In this document: positions 1-11,507 of the stretch, one piece after another | Numbering within the stretch: the first letter of the stretch is position 1 | Layout: each line of letters opens with the position of its first letter | NCBI GenBank assembly: GCA_030248195.1 | Contig: JASAND010030339.1 | Span: 1 to 64,000 of the forward strand | DNA length: 64,000 nucleotides | Direction of reading: 5' to 3' | Source of the DNA: Trissonchulus latispiculum | Lineage: Eukaryota > Nematoda > Enoplea > Enoplida > Ironidae | The notes under the pieces: generated by a model | Databases searched by the model: none | What the model was told of the DNA's origin: nothing | The model's input: only the letters and a program-made list of their open reading frames with translations | Translations under genes and position numbers: made by a program

Positions 1-240
1 ACCAGCCTTCCAGCTATCTCCAGTAGCTTGAACCAGGAACTGGTTCAACTTTGAACCAGATGAACCAGATCTGGCCAGCCATGGGTCGGATCCCCAAAAT
101 AACAACACCAGCGGATTCCCCATGCCCAATAACCTTTGTATGCCAAATATCAGCCTTCCAGCTATCTCCAGTAGCTTGAACCATACCATACGGCAGTATG
201 CTCATCGTGTTCAGCGACCCCGATTTACTATATATGGGTA
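1..240. repeat. Short tandem repeat, period about 145 bp
   Basis: The phrase beginning CCAGCCTTCCAGCTATCTCC occurs near positions 3 and 150, so about one and a half repeat units are visible and the array probably continues left. The segment with 'ACCTTTGTATGCCA' near 131 resembles 'ACCTTTGTATGCAA' near 16973, so this is a diverged relative of the array at 16540-17000. No coding potential is credible. Confidence 0.6.
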
Positions 241-1100
241 CCATTCCAAGGCCGAAAAACGCTATTTTAGACGACTTTTTGACAATTTTCTGTGTTGGGA
301 CCTCGAAAAATTTCTAAGTCCAAACGTCGATTTTTCTATTTTTGACCATCTGTAAAAATCGACCCAGAGCGAAATTCGGAAATCAAACATAAACTTGATC
401 TGGACCATCGCCTAGATAATCAAAAATTAGTATAGAAAAATTTTTCCTATGGGCCGTTTGAAAAATCGGTGTGCGCAAAAATCGCCCTAAAAAAGTGGTC
501 GATACAGAGAAAAAAAAACCCCACTTTTAAACTTGTATCAAAAAGTCGATTATTTCAAAGTTCATTTTTTCCGGGCAAGTTTGGTATCATTCGAAAGCTC
601 TTGGCCTGGAGATTTCAAAAATGTAAACTTTAGCTCTCAACTCCCTACCGTTAATTAGTTATGGCTAATTAACAGTTTCCCTAATCCGCAAAGTGCCTTT
701 ATAGCTCATATTATGAGGGGCGCTCCGCGCACCCTCATGATATGTATATATATACATATATGTAAAAGCCATATGACCTTTACGCTTAGTTAGCTGCTCT
801 GAGAATTGTTTAAAGGAGCCCCATTCGAGGAACCCCCCCCCGGTCTCGTGAAATGCCCCCATAAATTCCGAGCTCCCCTACGCCACATGACGCAAAAAAT
901 TGTCAAATTTTACCATTGTTACCGTAATTTTCAAAAAATTTTCCGGGTTTGGCGGATTTTATATATACAAAAGTTTCACTATATTAGCCTAAAAACCACT
1001 TAAAATTAGTCATTATTTAGCAATTTTTAGAAGTTTTTCCACAAAAAACTCAAAAAATTTGGAAACATTTCCAAAAATATGCCTCCCCAAGCGAAGGCCC
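241..1100. other. AT-rich intergenic repeat DNA
   Basis: No gene is seen. The segment at 560-660 (with ATCATTCGAAAGCTC) resembles the units of the tandem array at 43950-44650. Around 700-745 an imperfect hairpin has the arms CATATTATGAGGGGCGC and GCGCACCCTCATGATATG. Related hairpins occur at 17591-17690, so this is dispersed repeat sequence. Confidence 0.5.
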
Positions 1101-1154
1101 CCATGATCATGAAGCTCCCCATAAATTTTTACCTAAAAATAAGCCTAGACAAAC

Positions 1155-1298
1155 CAGTTCAAATCTATTGATCTTTGGTCCGCTGTTATCAACTGGCGAA
1201 GAAGGTAAGTCCAGTTCAAGATCATCATCCTTTTCTTTCTCTGCAAAAACTTCGTGCTGCTGCTGTTGTTGTAAGCGACGCAAGGCACGAGTGGACAT
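1155..1298 (-). CDS. TCF25: First coding exon of a TCF25-like gene (partial)
   Basis: Minus strand. The exon encodes 48 residues starting MSTRALRRLQ, then a run of five Gln, an acidic stretch (EKEKDDDLELD) and NRFEL, and is followed by a GT (GTTTGT) donor. Human TCF25/NULP1, a ribosome-quality-control-associated protein, starts with MSRRALRRL and has NNRFEL at a similar place; this recognition is from memory. The start was chosen because the upstream in-frame Met lies in G/C-rich repeat DNA. No further exon can be found between 1 and 1150, so the rest would lie left of the window. It could be a detached relic exon; a protein search would settle that. Confidence 0.55.
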
Positions 1299-1359
1299 CT
1301 TTGAACAATTTACGCTGAAATCGAGTACAGATAATAAGGGCATGTCTGTCAGTTGGGCA

Positions 1360-2607
1360 GGGGGGGGCATAGGTGTAGCTTGAAAAAATGTTGGGGGAGG
1401 GGGTAGCCGAAATTAGAGTGGGTGGGGTCAGCCGGTGTGAGGTGAGGTGGGGTGGGGTGGGGCCCGGAAAAATCGAATTTGGGGGGGGGGTAAAAGATTT
1501 TTCGGCCAAAAACTTAGAAAAAATTCGCGTATTCGTTGAAAATACGTTATTTCCAACTAAAAATCAACAATATTTCTTCATTTTTGCTCATTTAATCGAA
1601 AAACTTGGATTTTTTGCAAAAAAAATTCTAATTTTTTCAAAAAACTTCGAATTTTTACTAATTTTGAGGCAAAATTTTCAAAATTTTGTGGGTGGGGTCT
1701 GGAAAATTTGGGTGGGTGGCGTCTGGGATTTGGCCATATGGGGGTGGGGTCTGCCTCCAAAATTTCAAGGATGGGGTCGGCACTTTTCCATTTGGGGGAG
1801 GGGTTCACCCCCCACCCCCCCCCCAGGTCATAGGTGTATATACCAGGCTACAGTTTGCCCCCTGTGAGACCCCCCCCCAAGGAGAGGCCAGACCCCCCCC
1901 CCCTACTTGACCTAAACTACTCCCCCCAAGCCGAGCTCAAACCCCCTCTCCCCTAAAATTGGGTCCAAACCAGGAAAAAATGCAAAATTTTAAAAAAAAT
2001 TTTGCAATTTTTGAAAATTTTTGAAAAAAATTCGAAAAAATGGTTATAAACCACATATAAAGAGCTAAAGATGGTTTTTTATAGCAATTAAAAGGTAATA
2101 TACGCAATTATAAACCACAATCTGGGTTAATTTAGGCATATTTTAGCACAAATTTGTCAATTTTCAAACCCTATTTTCGCATACGCAAACAATTGGCAGA
2201 AGCTTTTGAGTATGTTTAATGTACTGTACATCAAAAAAGAGCATTTTTAGCTAAAAAACTTGGGTACGTTTAGGGGGGGTCCCCCTCCTCCAAATTTCGG
2301 ATTTTGGTGAGGTCCCCCGAGCCAAATTTGGACCTTCGACTCCCCCCCACCAAACAGGTGGTACACCTATGCGCCAGGTACACCTATGGGGGGGGGGGGT
2401 GCTGTGCAGACAAGATTCAGGTCGGGGAAAAACCAACCCGCAAGTGGTGAGGGTAGGAAACCTGCCACAGGTGTAACGGAGATTTGGGGTGGGGAGGCTC
2501 CGCCCCCCCCCAACATTTTCTGGGGGGGGGCCCTCTGGGTCTGGGAGGGCCAGGGCCCCCCTGGCAGCCCCCTCTGGTGACCCACCCACCACCCCAACCC
2601 TCCCCCA
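1360..2607. repeat. G/C-homopolymer-rich repeat block
   Basis: Long runs of G, then C, are interleaved with AT-rich DNA. The phrase CATAGGTGTA, or its complement TACACCTATG, recurs at about 1368, 1829, 2351 and 2380, suggesting nested copies of one element with that terminus. Open frames here (Pro/Gly/Trp-rich) are artefacts of the homopolymer runs. Confidence 0.5.
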
Positions 2608-3187
2608 AAAAATTTTTCTATTTTTATGGCAAAAATCGCATTTTCAGCTGTTTCTAATGCCAAAGAGCATTTAACCATGAAGTAATTTCATCATTAGACA
2701 GTAGTTCTAAACTCGAAAATTTGATTGCTAACATGTTTCCAAATCTAAAATAAGGTCACTATTGAGTCAGAAAGTCCATAGTACAATTAAAAACGTGTGT
2801 TTCTCGCAATAATAAACACTTTAAGACAAAAATTTGGACTTGTTTGAAAATTTTTGCAAAATTTACCCAAAAAATACCCAAATTTTGTCGCGCCGAAGGT
2901 GCGACAATCGAGCAAAACTTTGGTGTTCTTAGGGTAAATTTTGCAGTATTTTTCAAAAAACTCCAAATTTTTGGCTTAACGTGTTCTTATCGCGACAAAT
3001 ACACGTTTATAACGGTTTTATGGACTTCTAGACTCAATATTGACCTTATTCTGGACTAAGAAACATGTTGGCAATCAAGTTTTCGAGAGTAAAAACACTG
3101 TCTAATGTTAAAATTAGTTAATGATTTCAAGTTATTCAGCATTAGCAATGGCTGAAAATGCTATTTTTGCCATAAAAATAGAAAAAA
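2608..3187. repeat. Fold-back (inverted repeat) element
   Basis: The left arm begins with TTTCTATTTTTATGGCAAAAAT and the right arm ends with its diverged complement near 3160-3187. The arms are about 285 bp each and meet at the small palindrome GTCGCGCCGAAGGTGCGAC near 2887-2905. There is no ORF and no clear target-site duplication. Confidence 0.6.
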
Positions 3188-3982
3188 CGTTTGGTCAAAT
3201 CGACCTCTACCATTCGACACGATATAGACTTCATATAAACACAAGTTTTCGAACTTTTATCAAAATAATAAATGCATTCAAATCTAGCAAAGTCGCATTC
3301 AAGAGCATGATTCAGATCAGAAGCACTGGACCAACGGAATAGTGAGTCACTATGTGGAGACGAATCTTAAACTTTTGACTAAACCCAATCTAACGCAAGT
3401 ACCGTTAATGTATACGTATATGATAAATACATTTTATAGTCCTTGTACAATACAGTTTATAGTAATGTCATAGGGTCATCATTGTGATTTCTCTTCATCA
3501 TACAAGGCACGAAGCGTTGCCTTGTATGATGAATTGTGAATGGAATATCTTTAACCAAAAGCTTCAATTGGTTTTTCAAAAAATACTGTTTGAGCTGGCA
3601 ACTGCCACTAAGTACAACTTACGTAAGCATAAGCAGAGTGGAAATTGAGCCAGATATGGGGTTGGGAATTTTCTATATACGTACTAAATTAAACCTAATT
3701 CTGGCTAGCCAAGGCACTGTTATTGAAGCTAAACTATATACTATGGACTGGTCCATTGTCTATTGGCTGCCTGTGAGGCCTCACTTTCCCAAATGCAAAT
3801 AGCTGATCTCCTGGTCGTTGAATAGAGCCTACATGATTTACAATTTATCCGACAAAAAATGAGGCTCGAAACTTTATCTCAGTTTTAGTACCAATATAAA
3901 ATCAGGCGGCAAACAGTTTCAAATAGGACCACTTTGTGTGACTGTAAAACTGCCACTTAGCAAGCAAAAGCCAGGGTGGAAT
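3188..3982. other. Intergenic, no gene seen
   Basis: AT-rich. The stretch at 3650-3720 with 'CTATATACGTAC' and 'ATTCTGG' resembles 5945-5990 on the far side of the two TTAA elements. The flanks may therefore belong to one older repeat split by later insertions. No supported ORF. Confidence 0.4.
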
Positions 3983-3986
3983 TTAA

Positions 3987-4945
3987 GGTGGTAGTACCAC
4001 TACCGGGATTTTCTACGTAATTTTTCCATGCATGAAGCAATCTTGACAAAACATTGGATAAAGCAAAACTGGTTGGCAAACTATCTTTGTGCAAAATCTT
4101 GGTGTCAGAGAATGCATAATTGGCTAGCTACCATCGTGGCTTTGCGCATGCGCAAATAGTCAAAATTTCATTTAAGTTTCGTATATTAAATTTTACTGAA
4201 CTACGTGAAAGAGCGCAAAAAGCGCTTTAAAATGATGTGCATATCTCTTCAGTGCGTGGTTTCTATCAAAAGCTACAAGCGGTTGAAGCTGAATAGCTGA
4301 TATAGCTGAATTACGTTGACCGTTTGAACACATAATGTAAAGTAAAAACAGTATATCCGAAAATTAAATCTATTGGGTTTTAACGGTTCCTTTTGCGTTA
4401 TTTATGTGCATTATTTAATAGAAAGCACTTTGCAGCTGCTTGAAACCATTGGAAATTTCGAAAACCAAAGCAAACAATGAAAAATTACAGAATTTTTGTT
4501 TCTGATTTTCTCGACACTCCTTCAGTCAAAATGGACCAAATTTTGCAGATATGTTTTGCATCAGCATACGCTCAGGCCGTCTTCTTGGTTTTTGGAAAAA
4601 CGCAATATTAAGCAAGATATAAAATTTACAAATTTCCAAAACACGCTAAAAAACGGAAAACTCACTTTTACGAAAAACTAAAAAATCGGCCTGAGCGTAT
4701 ATGTAAACTACCATATACTGAAAATCTCAAATGATTTCATAAAGGATTGAAGGAGATATTTAAGTTTAAAGCTTTTAATGCATTTCCTATTGTGTAGACA
4801 GCAAGCCAGTCCCCGCAGCGTCGTGGATCAGCTCATCTAATGCAAAACATAATAAAGAACAACTATGCCAAATTTCAAAGCGATTGATTAAGTTTTTAGT
4901 TCACAGTATCTGTTCAAAGTCCACCCCGGTAGTGGTACTACCACC
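3987..4945. mobile_element. TTAA-flanked fold-back element A
   Basis: The terminal inverted repeat GGTGGTAGTACCACTACCGG at the left is matched by its complement ending at 4945. A TTAA lies immediately outside each end (3983-3986 and 4946-4949), the duplication expected of piggyBac- or Kolobok-type transposases. At 959 bp with no transposase ORF it is non-autonomous. Its right TTAA is shared with element B. Confidence 0.72.
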
Positions 4946-4949
4946 TTAA

Positions 4950-5927
4950 GGTTGTGATTCCCTTTGGTCACATAAAGTTTGCACAATTATTACTCATTCA
5001 TTACTTGGAGTTCAGAAGCCATTTTTATATCAAAATGTAGCTTGACATTTTCACTTTTTAATGCACGCCACGAAACTAATGTTGCTTTTTTAAAATATTT
5101 TTAACACATTTTAGAAGAAGTATAATTTTCCAGAATTTTTGCAGACTCAAGTAAATTTTTTCGCGAGACATCGGTTATATCATTCGATACCTCCATCAAA
5201 TAGCTGGGGACGATTTTTTATTTATTGTGAAGTCGCTCTTCGTTATAGAGAAATAAGCTGAAATGTGTGCGTAACCTGTATTTTGCCTACTTTTTCCAAA
5301 TTTGTCAAGCGATTACTTTAGCTAGAAAGCAGCAATCGGGACAACTAAAAAATCGTCCCTGGGTATATTTCTGCAGAACACATTTGTTCAGCAGCAGCCC
5401 TCCAGCTTGCATGATGAATGCTCCACAATCTTTGGAAACAAATTGGTCGTGGTTTTGCAAAAACTACACTTTTTATGATAGCAGCCTACAGGATAGCAGT
5501 TGGAAGACGATCATGCGTCGGATAATTTGTCCCTGTGAGACCTTCAAATCGACGCCCTTAGTTTGATTTTGCGGCTTGCGTTGTTGATGAACTGTTGGAT
5601 TATTTGATTTCTGCAAAAATGACAAGTTTTCGACGCCAAAACAAGAAAATCGGCTATATCTCACGGTAGAAATTAGAAACTTGCTTTATAAAGCAAAAAT
5701 ATGAAGCTCAATGAGATCTTTCGAATGAATATAGTGACAACTGTATAGCAGCTGCCAAACGTTCCGAAATTGGGAAAAACCACTCTGACCGGAAATCTCG
5801 AATTTTTGAATCGGAATTGTGCGGATGGTGTTAGAACGCTAAAAGAACTTATTTCGGAAAGTTTCATCAAATTTCATCTTGATGTGCGCCGCCAAACAAC
5901 AATATGTACCCAAAAGGAATCACCACC
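4950..5927. mobile_element. TTAA-flanked fold-back element B
   Basis: It begins with GGTTGTGATTCCCTTTGG and ends with the near-complement CCAAAAGGAATCACCACC, flanked by TTAA at 4946-4949 and 5928-5931. It is 978 bp and lacks coding capacity. It abuts element A with only one TTAA between them, so one inserted at the duplicated TTAA of the other. Confidence 0.68.
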
Positions 5928-6119
5928 TTAAGCCGTGTATGGGAATGAAAATGGTCTATATACGTACAAAGTTTGAATGGATTCTGGATAGGCAAGACTT
6001 GTAGTATAACAAGTCTTTATGGACCCTAAACCCGATTTCAGATCGTCGACAAACCCTACTCTGATATTTCCTGGTTAATAAACTTTTGTTTTAATAGGTC
6101 CCTAATTATTCTTACCTTT

Positions 6120-6837
6120 ACTAATACGAAACAACAATGTTTTATTACTACAACAGTTCACTTTTGTTGCATAAATGCAACACTAATTAACATTGAAACA
6201 GAATCATCCGGTGGAAGACGCATTTCCCACTCTTCAAAATGCTTTTGTGTTTTGGTTTTTCCTGAAGGCAAAGTACCAATGCTGCGAAAAAGCATGAACT
6301 TATTGGTTATTTAAGAAAACGAAACCTTACGTCAAATTGCGATAAGTTACAATAGTTTTTGGACCGTTTTGCAACAGTATCTTCCACGCACACTTGTAGG
6401 TTCACACAGTTGTTAAAAGTTAATGTGTATTGTTTATCAGGAACAATCTCCATTTTAAAGGACATTCTTCAATTTATAGTCCAAATTAAGCTAGAACTCC
6501 TGATCTTGTGTGTGACAAAAAATTTTGTTGAAAAACTTGTTTATGCTGTCGAGCTTTGTGCTGCAGTAACTGACAGTACCCTAATTAACTGGTGGATTCT
6601 TAATGTTAAGGTGGAAATTTACCGCGAAGAAAAACTTCCAGTTACTGCTTGTAAACATAGAATAACAATTACACTTTGTGTACCAGCTTCTGGAGCTCAT
6701 TAAGTTTTGTAATAAGATTTTACAAAATCAAACCTGTTTAAAATATTCATCTGTATCTAGTCTGACAAATTTAATTGGTTTAATACAGTTTATAACTTTT
6801 CGATCATATCCGAAGAAGACGCTGTTTCCTGCTGTGT
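6120..6837 (-). CDS. Coding-like minus-strand exons, unrecognised gene
   Basis: Several stretches read as protein on the minus strand. 6837-6733 ends in KFVRLDTDEYFKQ before a GT. About 6453-6320 starts MSFKMEIVPDKQYTLTF and is followed by GTAAGG. About 6287-6165 includes LPSGKTKTQKHFEEWEMR and ends with a stop, followed by AATAAAA near 6140 as a possible poly(A) signal. The joins cannot be made consistent in phase without very short introns, so the model is incomplete or the gene is decayed. No family is recognised. Confidence 0.3.
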
Positions 6838-6930
6838 TATAAAAAGTAGGTCAAAACGAACCATATACAAGCGAAATGTTGCAAACTTAAACTTATTTGC
6901 AAACTTTTAAGAAAGGTAACTTTGTTAGAA

Positions 6931-6998
6931 ATGTCGTCGTCGCTTGATGTTGTGATTGAACGTTTGCTTTCAGCTGGGCAATCAGTTGAAAAATTTCC
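6931..6998 (+). CDS. Possible first exon, plus-strand gene
   Basis: The ATG opens a 22-codon frame, MSSSLDVVIERLLSAGQSVE then KF, ending in CC before a strong GTAAGT donor. A fold-back transposon at 7068 would lie in the following intron. A coding-like C-terminal stretch at 8650-8769 (ending ELNEITQNLNSLYKDMT, stop) may belong to it, but the phases do not join directly, so at least one further exon would be needed. Function unknown. Confidence 0.3.
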
Positions 6999-7067
6999 GT
7001 AAGTTTTTGAAGCTATTAGACTAACCTTTTGATTTACAATGAATGCTTTCGTAGTCATTGGTGTAAG

Positions 7068-7707
7068 CAAGAGTTTATAATAGGAAGAGTAGGACACTCA
7101 GCCCTTCCTAATGTTTTAAGCTTGCAATATGCTCGAAACATTAAGGCCAAAATCTCGGGGGGGCTTCTTAGCGTGTAAACGTAGCACGCTGACATTTTTC
7201 AAAAACGGGCGTTTTAGGTAAATTAAATACTATAACTTGAGCTAGGAAAGTCGTACAGCGATAATTTTTATATCATTATGTTGCGTAGAATGTGATCTTT
7301 TTAACAATATAAAAATTATATAGTTCGGTTCTGGCTATCTCTTACAAATCCGGCAATAAAACATCCTTTCCACGGAAATTTTAGGAATTTCATCATTTCT
7401 TCAAAATGTGTTACGTTGTTGCCAGATTTGTAAGAGATAGCCAGAATCGAACTAGATAATTTTTATATCATTAAAACGATCACATTCTACGCAACATAAT
7501 GATATAAAAATCATCGCTGTACGGCTTTCCTAGCTCAAGTTATAGTATTTAATTTACCTAAAACGCCCGTTTTTGAAAAATGTCAGCCTGCTATGTTTAC
7601 ACGCTAAGAAGCCCCCCCGAGATTTTGGCCTTCATGTTTCGAGCATATTGCAAGCTTAAAACATTAGGAAGGGCTGGGTGTCCCACTCTTCCTATTATAA
7701 ACTCTTG
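7068..7707. mobile_element. Fold-back element, CAAGAG ends, 7-bp duplication
   Basis: Two arms of about 300 bp are near-perfect inverted repeats around a loop near 7366-7410. The termini are CAAGAGTTTATAATAGGAAG and its complement. GTGTAAG is duplicated on both sides (7061-7067, 7708-7714). There is no transposase. A decayed relative lies at 7924-8269 and a fragment at 25520-25603. An element with the same terminal CAAGAG and 7-bp duplication but different internal DNA lies at 34770-35378. The superfamily is uncertain; P- or Dada-like would fit a 7-bp duplication. Confidence 0.85.
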
Positions 7708-7923
7708 GTGTAAGATTTGTAAGCCAGGCTAACTGGCAAATAATACAAAGAAAGATATGGTACTGTTATATAGCTGCTTTTACTTGAGTTTGACACACAT
7801 GGTTGAACTTGGAAAGTTCCTCACATTAACAACCTTTGATTGAAAATAAAAGACGTTATATATTTTGGAAAGTTGCCAGTATAATTTCTAGTGTTGGGCC
7901 CGGCTATCTGATGATATCTACCA

Positions 7924-8269
7924 ATAGTTTATAATACCAAGAAACTGAGCGCTTCCTAATGTAAGCTTGGAACAGGGAGTGGATCTTAACCAGTCGTATT
8001 TCGAAAACAGGCATTTTCAATAAAATTAATATTATAACTTGAGATAAAAAAGTAGTATGGTATTTTTATATCACTGTATTTTTGCTAATACTTAGCTCTT
8101 TTTTAACCATATAAAAATTATTTGGTTTTGTTCAGGCAATCTTAATGCTTGAAAAATGGCATGCTTGTACGCTGAGAAGCCCTCCTAGATTTTACACATG
8201 TTTTGTGCATATTGTAAGCTTCACATTAGGAAGCGCTTAGTGCTAGCTATTATATTATATAAACTCTTG
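7924..8269. mobile_element. Decayed copy of the CAAGAG fold-back element
   Basis: The segment keeps AGTTTATAATA at the left, TTCCTAATGTAAGCTTGG, an internal 'cattttcaataaaattaat' resembling the intact copy, and TATAAACTCTTG at the right. The arms are heavily diverged and shortened relative to 7068-7707. No duplication can be read. Confidence 0.6.
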
Positions 8270-9690
8270 TAGAGACTAAATCGATGTAATTGAGATGAAA
8301 TTGAGTTTTAACTGATTATAAATTCAAAAAGGAAAATTTCCTGGTTTTAGTGCAAGCTTTAGACAAAATTAGATTATTGGTAAAGCTAGTAATCATCCAT
8401 TTAGTAGCATTGGTTGGTTAAAGGGCGATAAATTTCTCAAAAACCGCCTATCGGATTCGCTTGTTCTTGCAATAATATATACAATCAGAACCACTAATTG
8501 TGTAGATTTCTGTAACAGTGTATTTTTGCTAGCACTAAAATTTTTGCTTTTTTTAACTCGGAATTCTTTGTTTACGTCGGCTTGCCAACATACCGCACAT
8601 ACAATCAAACACAGACAAGACATATACAAGGATGCAAGGATGTTCAGGTGCAAATTGTCTCTGTCGCTTTAACCCATTTTCTAATTTCACGCAATTGATG
8701 GCTGATTACCGTAAAGAGCTGAATGAAATTACTCAAAATTTAAACTCGCTGTACAAGGATATGACATAATTTTGGGTAAAAATGAGCTGAATCCGTAACC
8801 ATAAAATGTTTCATGGTGAACCCTATTTACTAATGTAAAAATGTTAGCAACGTATGTACTCTTGTCGTAGCAGCAGAAGCGCACGCAACCATCTGGTATG
8901 TGCATCTGCTAATGCAGAAAAAATTACGTCCCGCTCCAATTACATTGCTGACACATGTTATAGCGTTGCTATTACAGACAAAGTGATCATTCCATAACAA
9001 GTTGGCTCCTAAAAGGAACAGAATCTCGACGCTGAGACAGGTATCGACAATCTACACTATCGAGTGATGCAAGCAGATATCAAATTCCACGACGCCAATC
9101 ATTTTATTTGACTTAGACGGAAACAAGAATAAAACCATATTAAGTTTCGTTTAATCAAAGAGTATACCCTAGCAGATACAATAACTTGAAGCATTAGCCT
9201 ACATCAACCTCAATCAACCATTACTCTTTAATCATTAGTCAATGCCTATTAACCTGTATTTAGGGACAGTTCTTTCTGTGTAGATATGTTTCAGGAATTT
9301 AAATTCTGGTATCACAATAGTTTTAAGGGCATAATAAATTAGTCTTCAGGGTAACTGCTTGTAACTCTTCTTCTAACATTTTATTAGCCATTGTATAGCA
9401 TGCTTCGAAAAAGTTTACAAAGGTTCTGTATCTGAGTGAAATTTGAATTTTGACAAAGACATTTAATAAAGTACATCCGGGATTGCTATTTTTCTAAGCC
9501 ATTGCTAATTACTTAACTGACACAACGTTACTTAACCTAGTTTGTATATTACATCTGATTATTGGAAACTTTTAGTCTAAACCAAGGGGGGCACTGTGGA
9601 AAGAATATGCTTAAAATTTATGTGGCAGTAACAAGTAAACTCCCTCCTGGTTATCACTACAATTGAAATCCACTTCAAAGTTTTCAATGA
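8270..9690. other. Intergenic, one coding-like patch
   Basis: Mostly featureless AT-rich DNA. The only coding-like patch is 8650-8769 on the plus strand: an AG acceptor at 8646-8647, then about 39 open codons ending ELNEITQNLNSLYKDMT and a stop. It resembles the end of a coiled-coil protein but was not identified. Confidence 0.35.
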
Positions 9691-9699
9691 GTAAAATCA

Positions 9700-10530
9700 A
9701 AATTGAGAATCTACGTCTTTGAACCGAAACCGCTAGTAGCACCCTTCTGAACACGAACATGAAAAGCTAGTGGGGTACGGTACTTCTCCTGGGTCGAAAA
9801 TTCAACGTTGAAAGTAACAGTTGTTTGATCCAGAAACGAAAACCATTACTATCGCCTTTGGCGGGAATAAAATCTTGACATATCTTGACCACTTTCTGTA
9901 GCGTTTAAAATTTGAAGTTTTTTACAAAAATACGACAAGTTTTGAAAAACTGCGTTGAATTCTTATTCCCAGCTGCAGATTGTCATGCCAACAGTGTGTT
10001 TAGTCTTCAACGTCGCTTGACATTGTTGAGAGAAGTTCAAGTTTGGCGTACGTCTTTCGAGTTCGTGAGAGTCTTAGATTATATTTAAGACGAGCAAGTT
10101 CAATGTTCTTTGAATGTTTGTACTTTGTTTGTATGGAACACATCTTTAATATTTCACTATGAAGTTTGAATAAATATTGAATGTCATGTGAAAGGCCCAA
10201 AACAAATACATTCACCTCTGTAGATTTACCTTTTTCGCTTGATTACGGAAATTTATTTTTAGCATAGTTCAACTGTTCATATTTTAAAGCTGATACAAAA
10301 GTCCGCATGTATGCACCTAGAAAAGTTTCTTTATTTCAAACCCCAAAATGTGACAGTAAAATGAGATACAATCTGATATGAGAAAATATTATATTTGCAA
10401 TTTAAAAATTCAACAAGGATTTTAGGTAGCTCTAGTCAATGTGTTCCGTACCGGTCTTACCTAAATAAGGAATGTTTTGCAGAGAGATACTACGCGTTTT
10501 AAAGTTGCTCGTTTTGGATTTTTTCATCAT
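9700..10530 (-). CDS. Unrecognised minus-strand gene, exons partly resolved
   Basis: Exon 1 (10530-10461) starts MMKKSKTSNFKTRSISLQNI and ends one base into a codon before GTAAGA. Exon 2 starts at 10316 after an AG, and its phase fits, giving GAYMRTFVSALKYEQLNYAK. That frame meets an in-frame TAA at 10245-10243, yet resumes without a frame change and runs to 10000, ending with the 14 residues LSTMSSDVED preceded by LARLKYNLRLSRTRKTY. Either a splice was missed or the stop is a disabling mutation. A second coding-like tail ending VRVQKGATSGFGSKT lies at about 9830-9720. No family recognised. Confidence 0.35.
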
Positions 10531-10647
10531 TTAGAATGGGATACAGTTATTGAATAGGTCTGGTCTGTGCAGGTATTTGTCTTTGTCCTGAAATTTTATT
10601 TTTTCAATTGAAACATGATGACTGAAAATGAAGTGAGACATTATTAA

Positions 10648-11056
10648 ATGAGTCAAGCCGGCAGTGGTCACTATAGCGGTATGTGTTTTGAAGCCATTTC
10701 CCAATTACGGTTTGGCGGCATAATTGACAAGTAGATTGGGAAGAATATTCAAAAATCGAACATCACGTTACCATTCCCAGTATACCAGGTCGACTAATTT
10801 GTTGGCATAAACATGAAATCTGACAGCAATGACAATTGCAAACATTTATGGGTATGACAGCCATACCAACTCTGCTCGTAGAGCAAGAGCTTCTTTAGTT
10901 TGCAAGTTGCAAGTTAAGATTCTTGTTTTCCCACGCTTGACCTCTCTGAAAGTCAATTTTTATATTGACCAGCGAGCTTCAACACCAGAAGCATCTGACG
11001 TCGATAATTTCGAGTTTACGAAGGGTGGATTATACTGCTGCGAACTTATTTTTTGA
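10648..11056 (+). CDS. Possible plus-strand gene start, head-to-head with 10530
   Basis: ATG at 10648 reads MSQAGSGHYS plus one base before GTATGT. An AG at about 10825-10826 opens an in-phase frame, MTIANIYGYDSHTNSARRA and onward to a stop at 11056. Its start lies 117 bp from the ATG of the minus-strand gene at 10530, as expected of a shared bidirectional promoter. The second exon may end earlier, at one of several GT sites. Function unknown. Confidence 0.28.
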
Positions 11057-11059
11057 CAA

Positions 11060-11500
11060 CTTCGAAGCTACTGTGATAAGGACAAACTTTGTCAGGGATG
11101 CACAAACAGTGAATGGTTGAGACTTAGAATCACCAGCTGACACAGCATAGCGATAAATTGCCTCTTGTGAGAGACATGAAGAATAAAATCGCAGAGGTCA
11201 AGACATAAGTCAGATTGCAAAATCAAAGCGGAAAACTACGACAACCTTCCAATGAAAAAGCGAAGTTCTGTTACAGAAATCCGTCTGGAAACAAAACATA
11301 ACATACCAAAATCGCCTATTTTATTGATATGAAGGTGAGAGAGGAGTCGACACAAAGAATGAAAACGATTGCGAAGAAGCGGTAATCTAAGTAATAACAA
11401 TTTATGATGTTAATTAACATATATGTGAACTAACGAAGTGAGTTAGTTTATTTTAACGAATAGGTTGTACGTAGTTGTTTACATGCATATCTTGTACTTG
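11060..11500. other. No gene resolved; a few open frames
   Basis: Short open frames such as LTQHSDKLPLVRDMKNKIAE near 11140-11205 follow an AG and could be exons of the preceding plus-strand gene. Splice phases and end points cannot be fixed. 11400-11470 is AT-rich spacer. Confidence 0.25.
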
Positions 11501-11507
11501 TGCATCT

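Noticed and set aside
1388..1910. Gly/Trp- and Pro-rich ORFs
   Set aside because: Products of long G and C runs with no domain and no splice context.
6359..6703. 114-codon plus-strand ORF
   Set aside because: It starts at a non-ATG codon and has no domain. The opposite strand has better coding and splice signals here.
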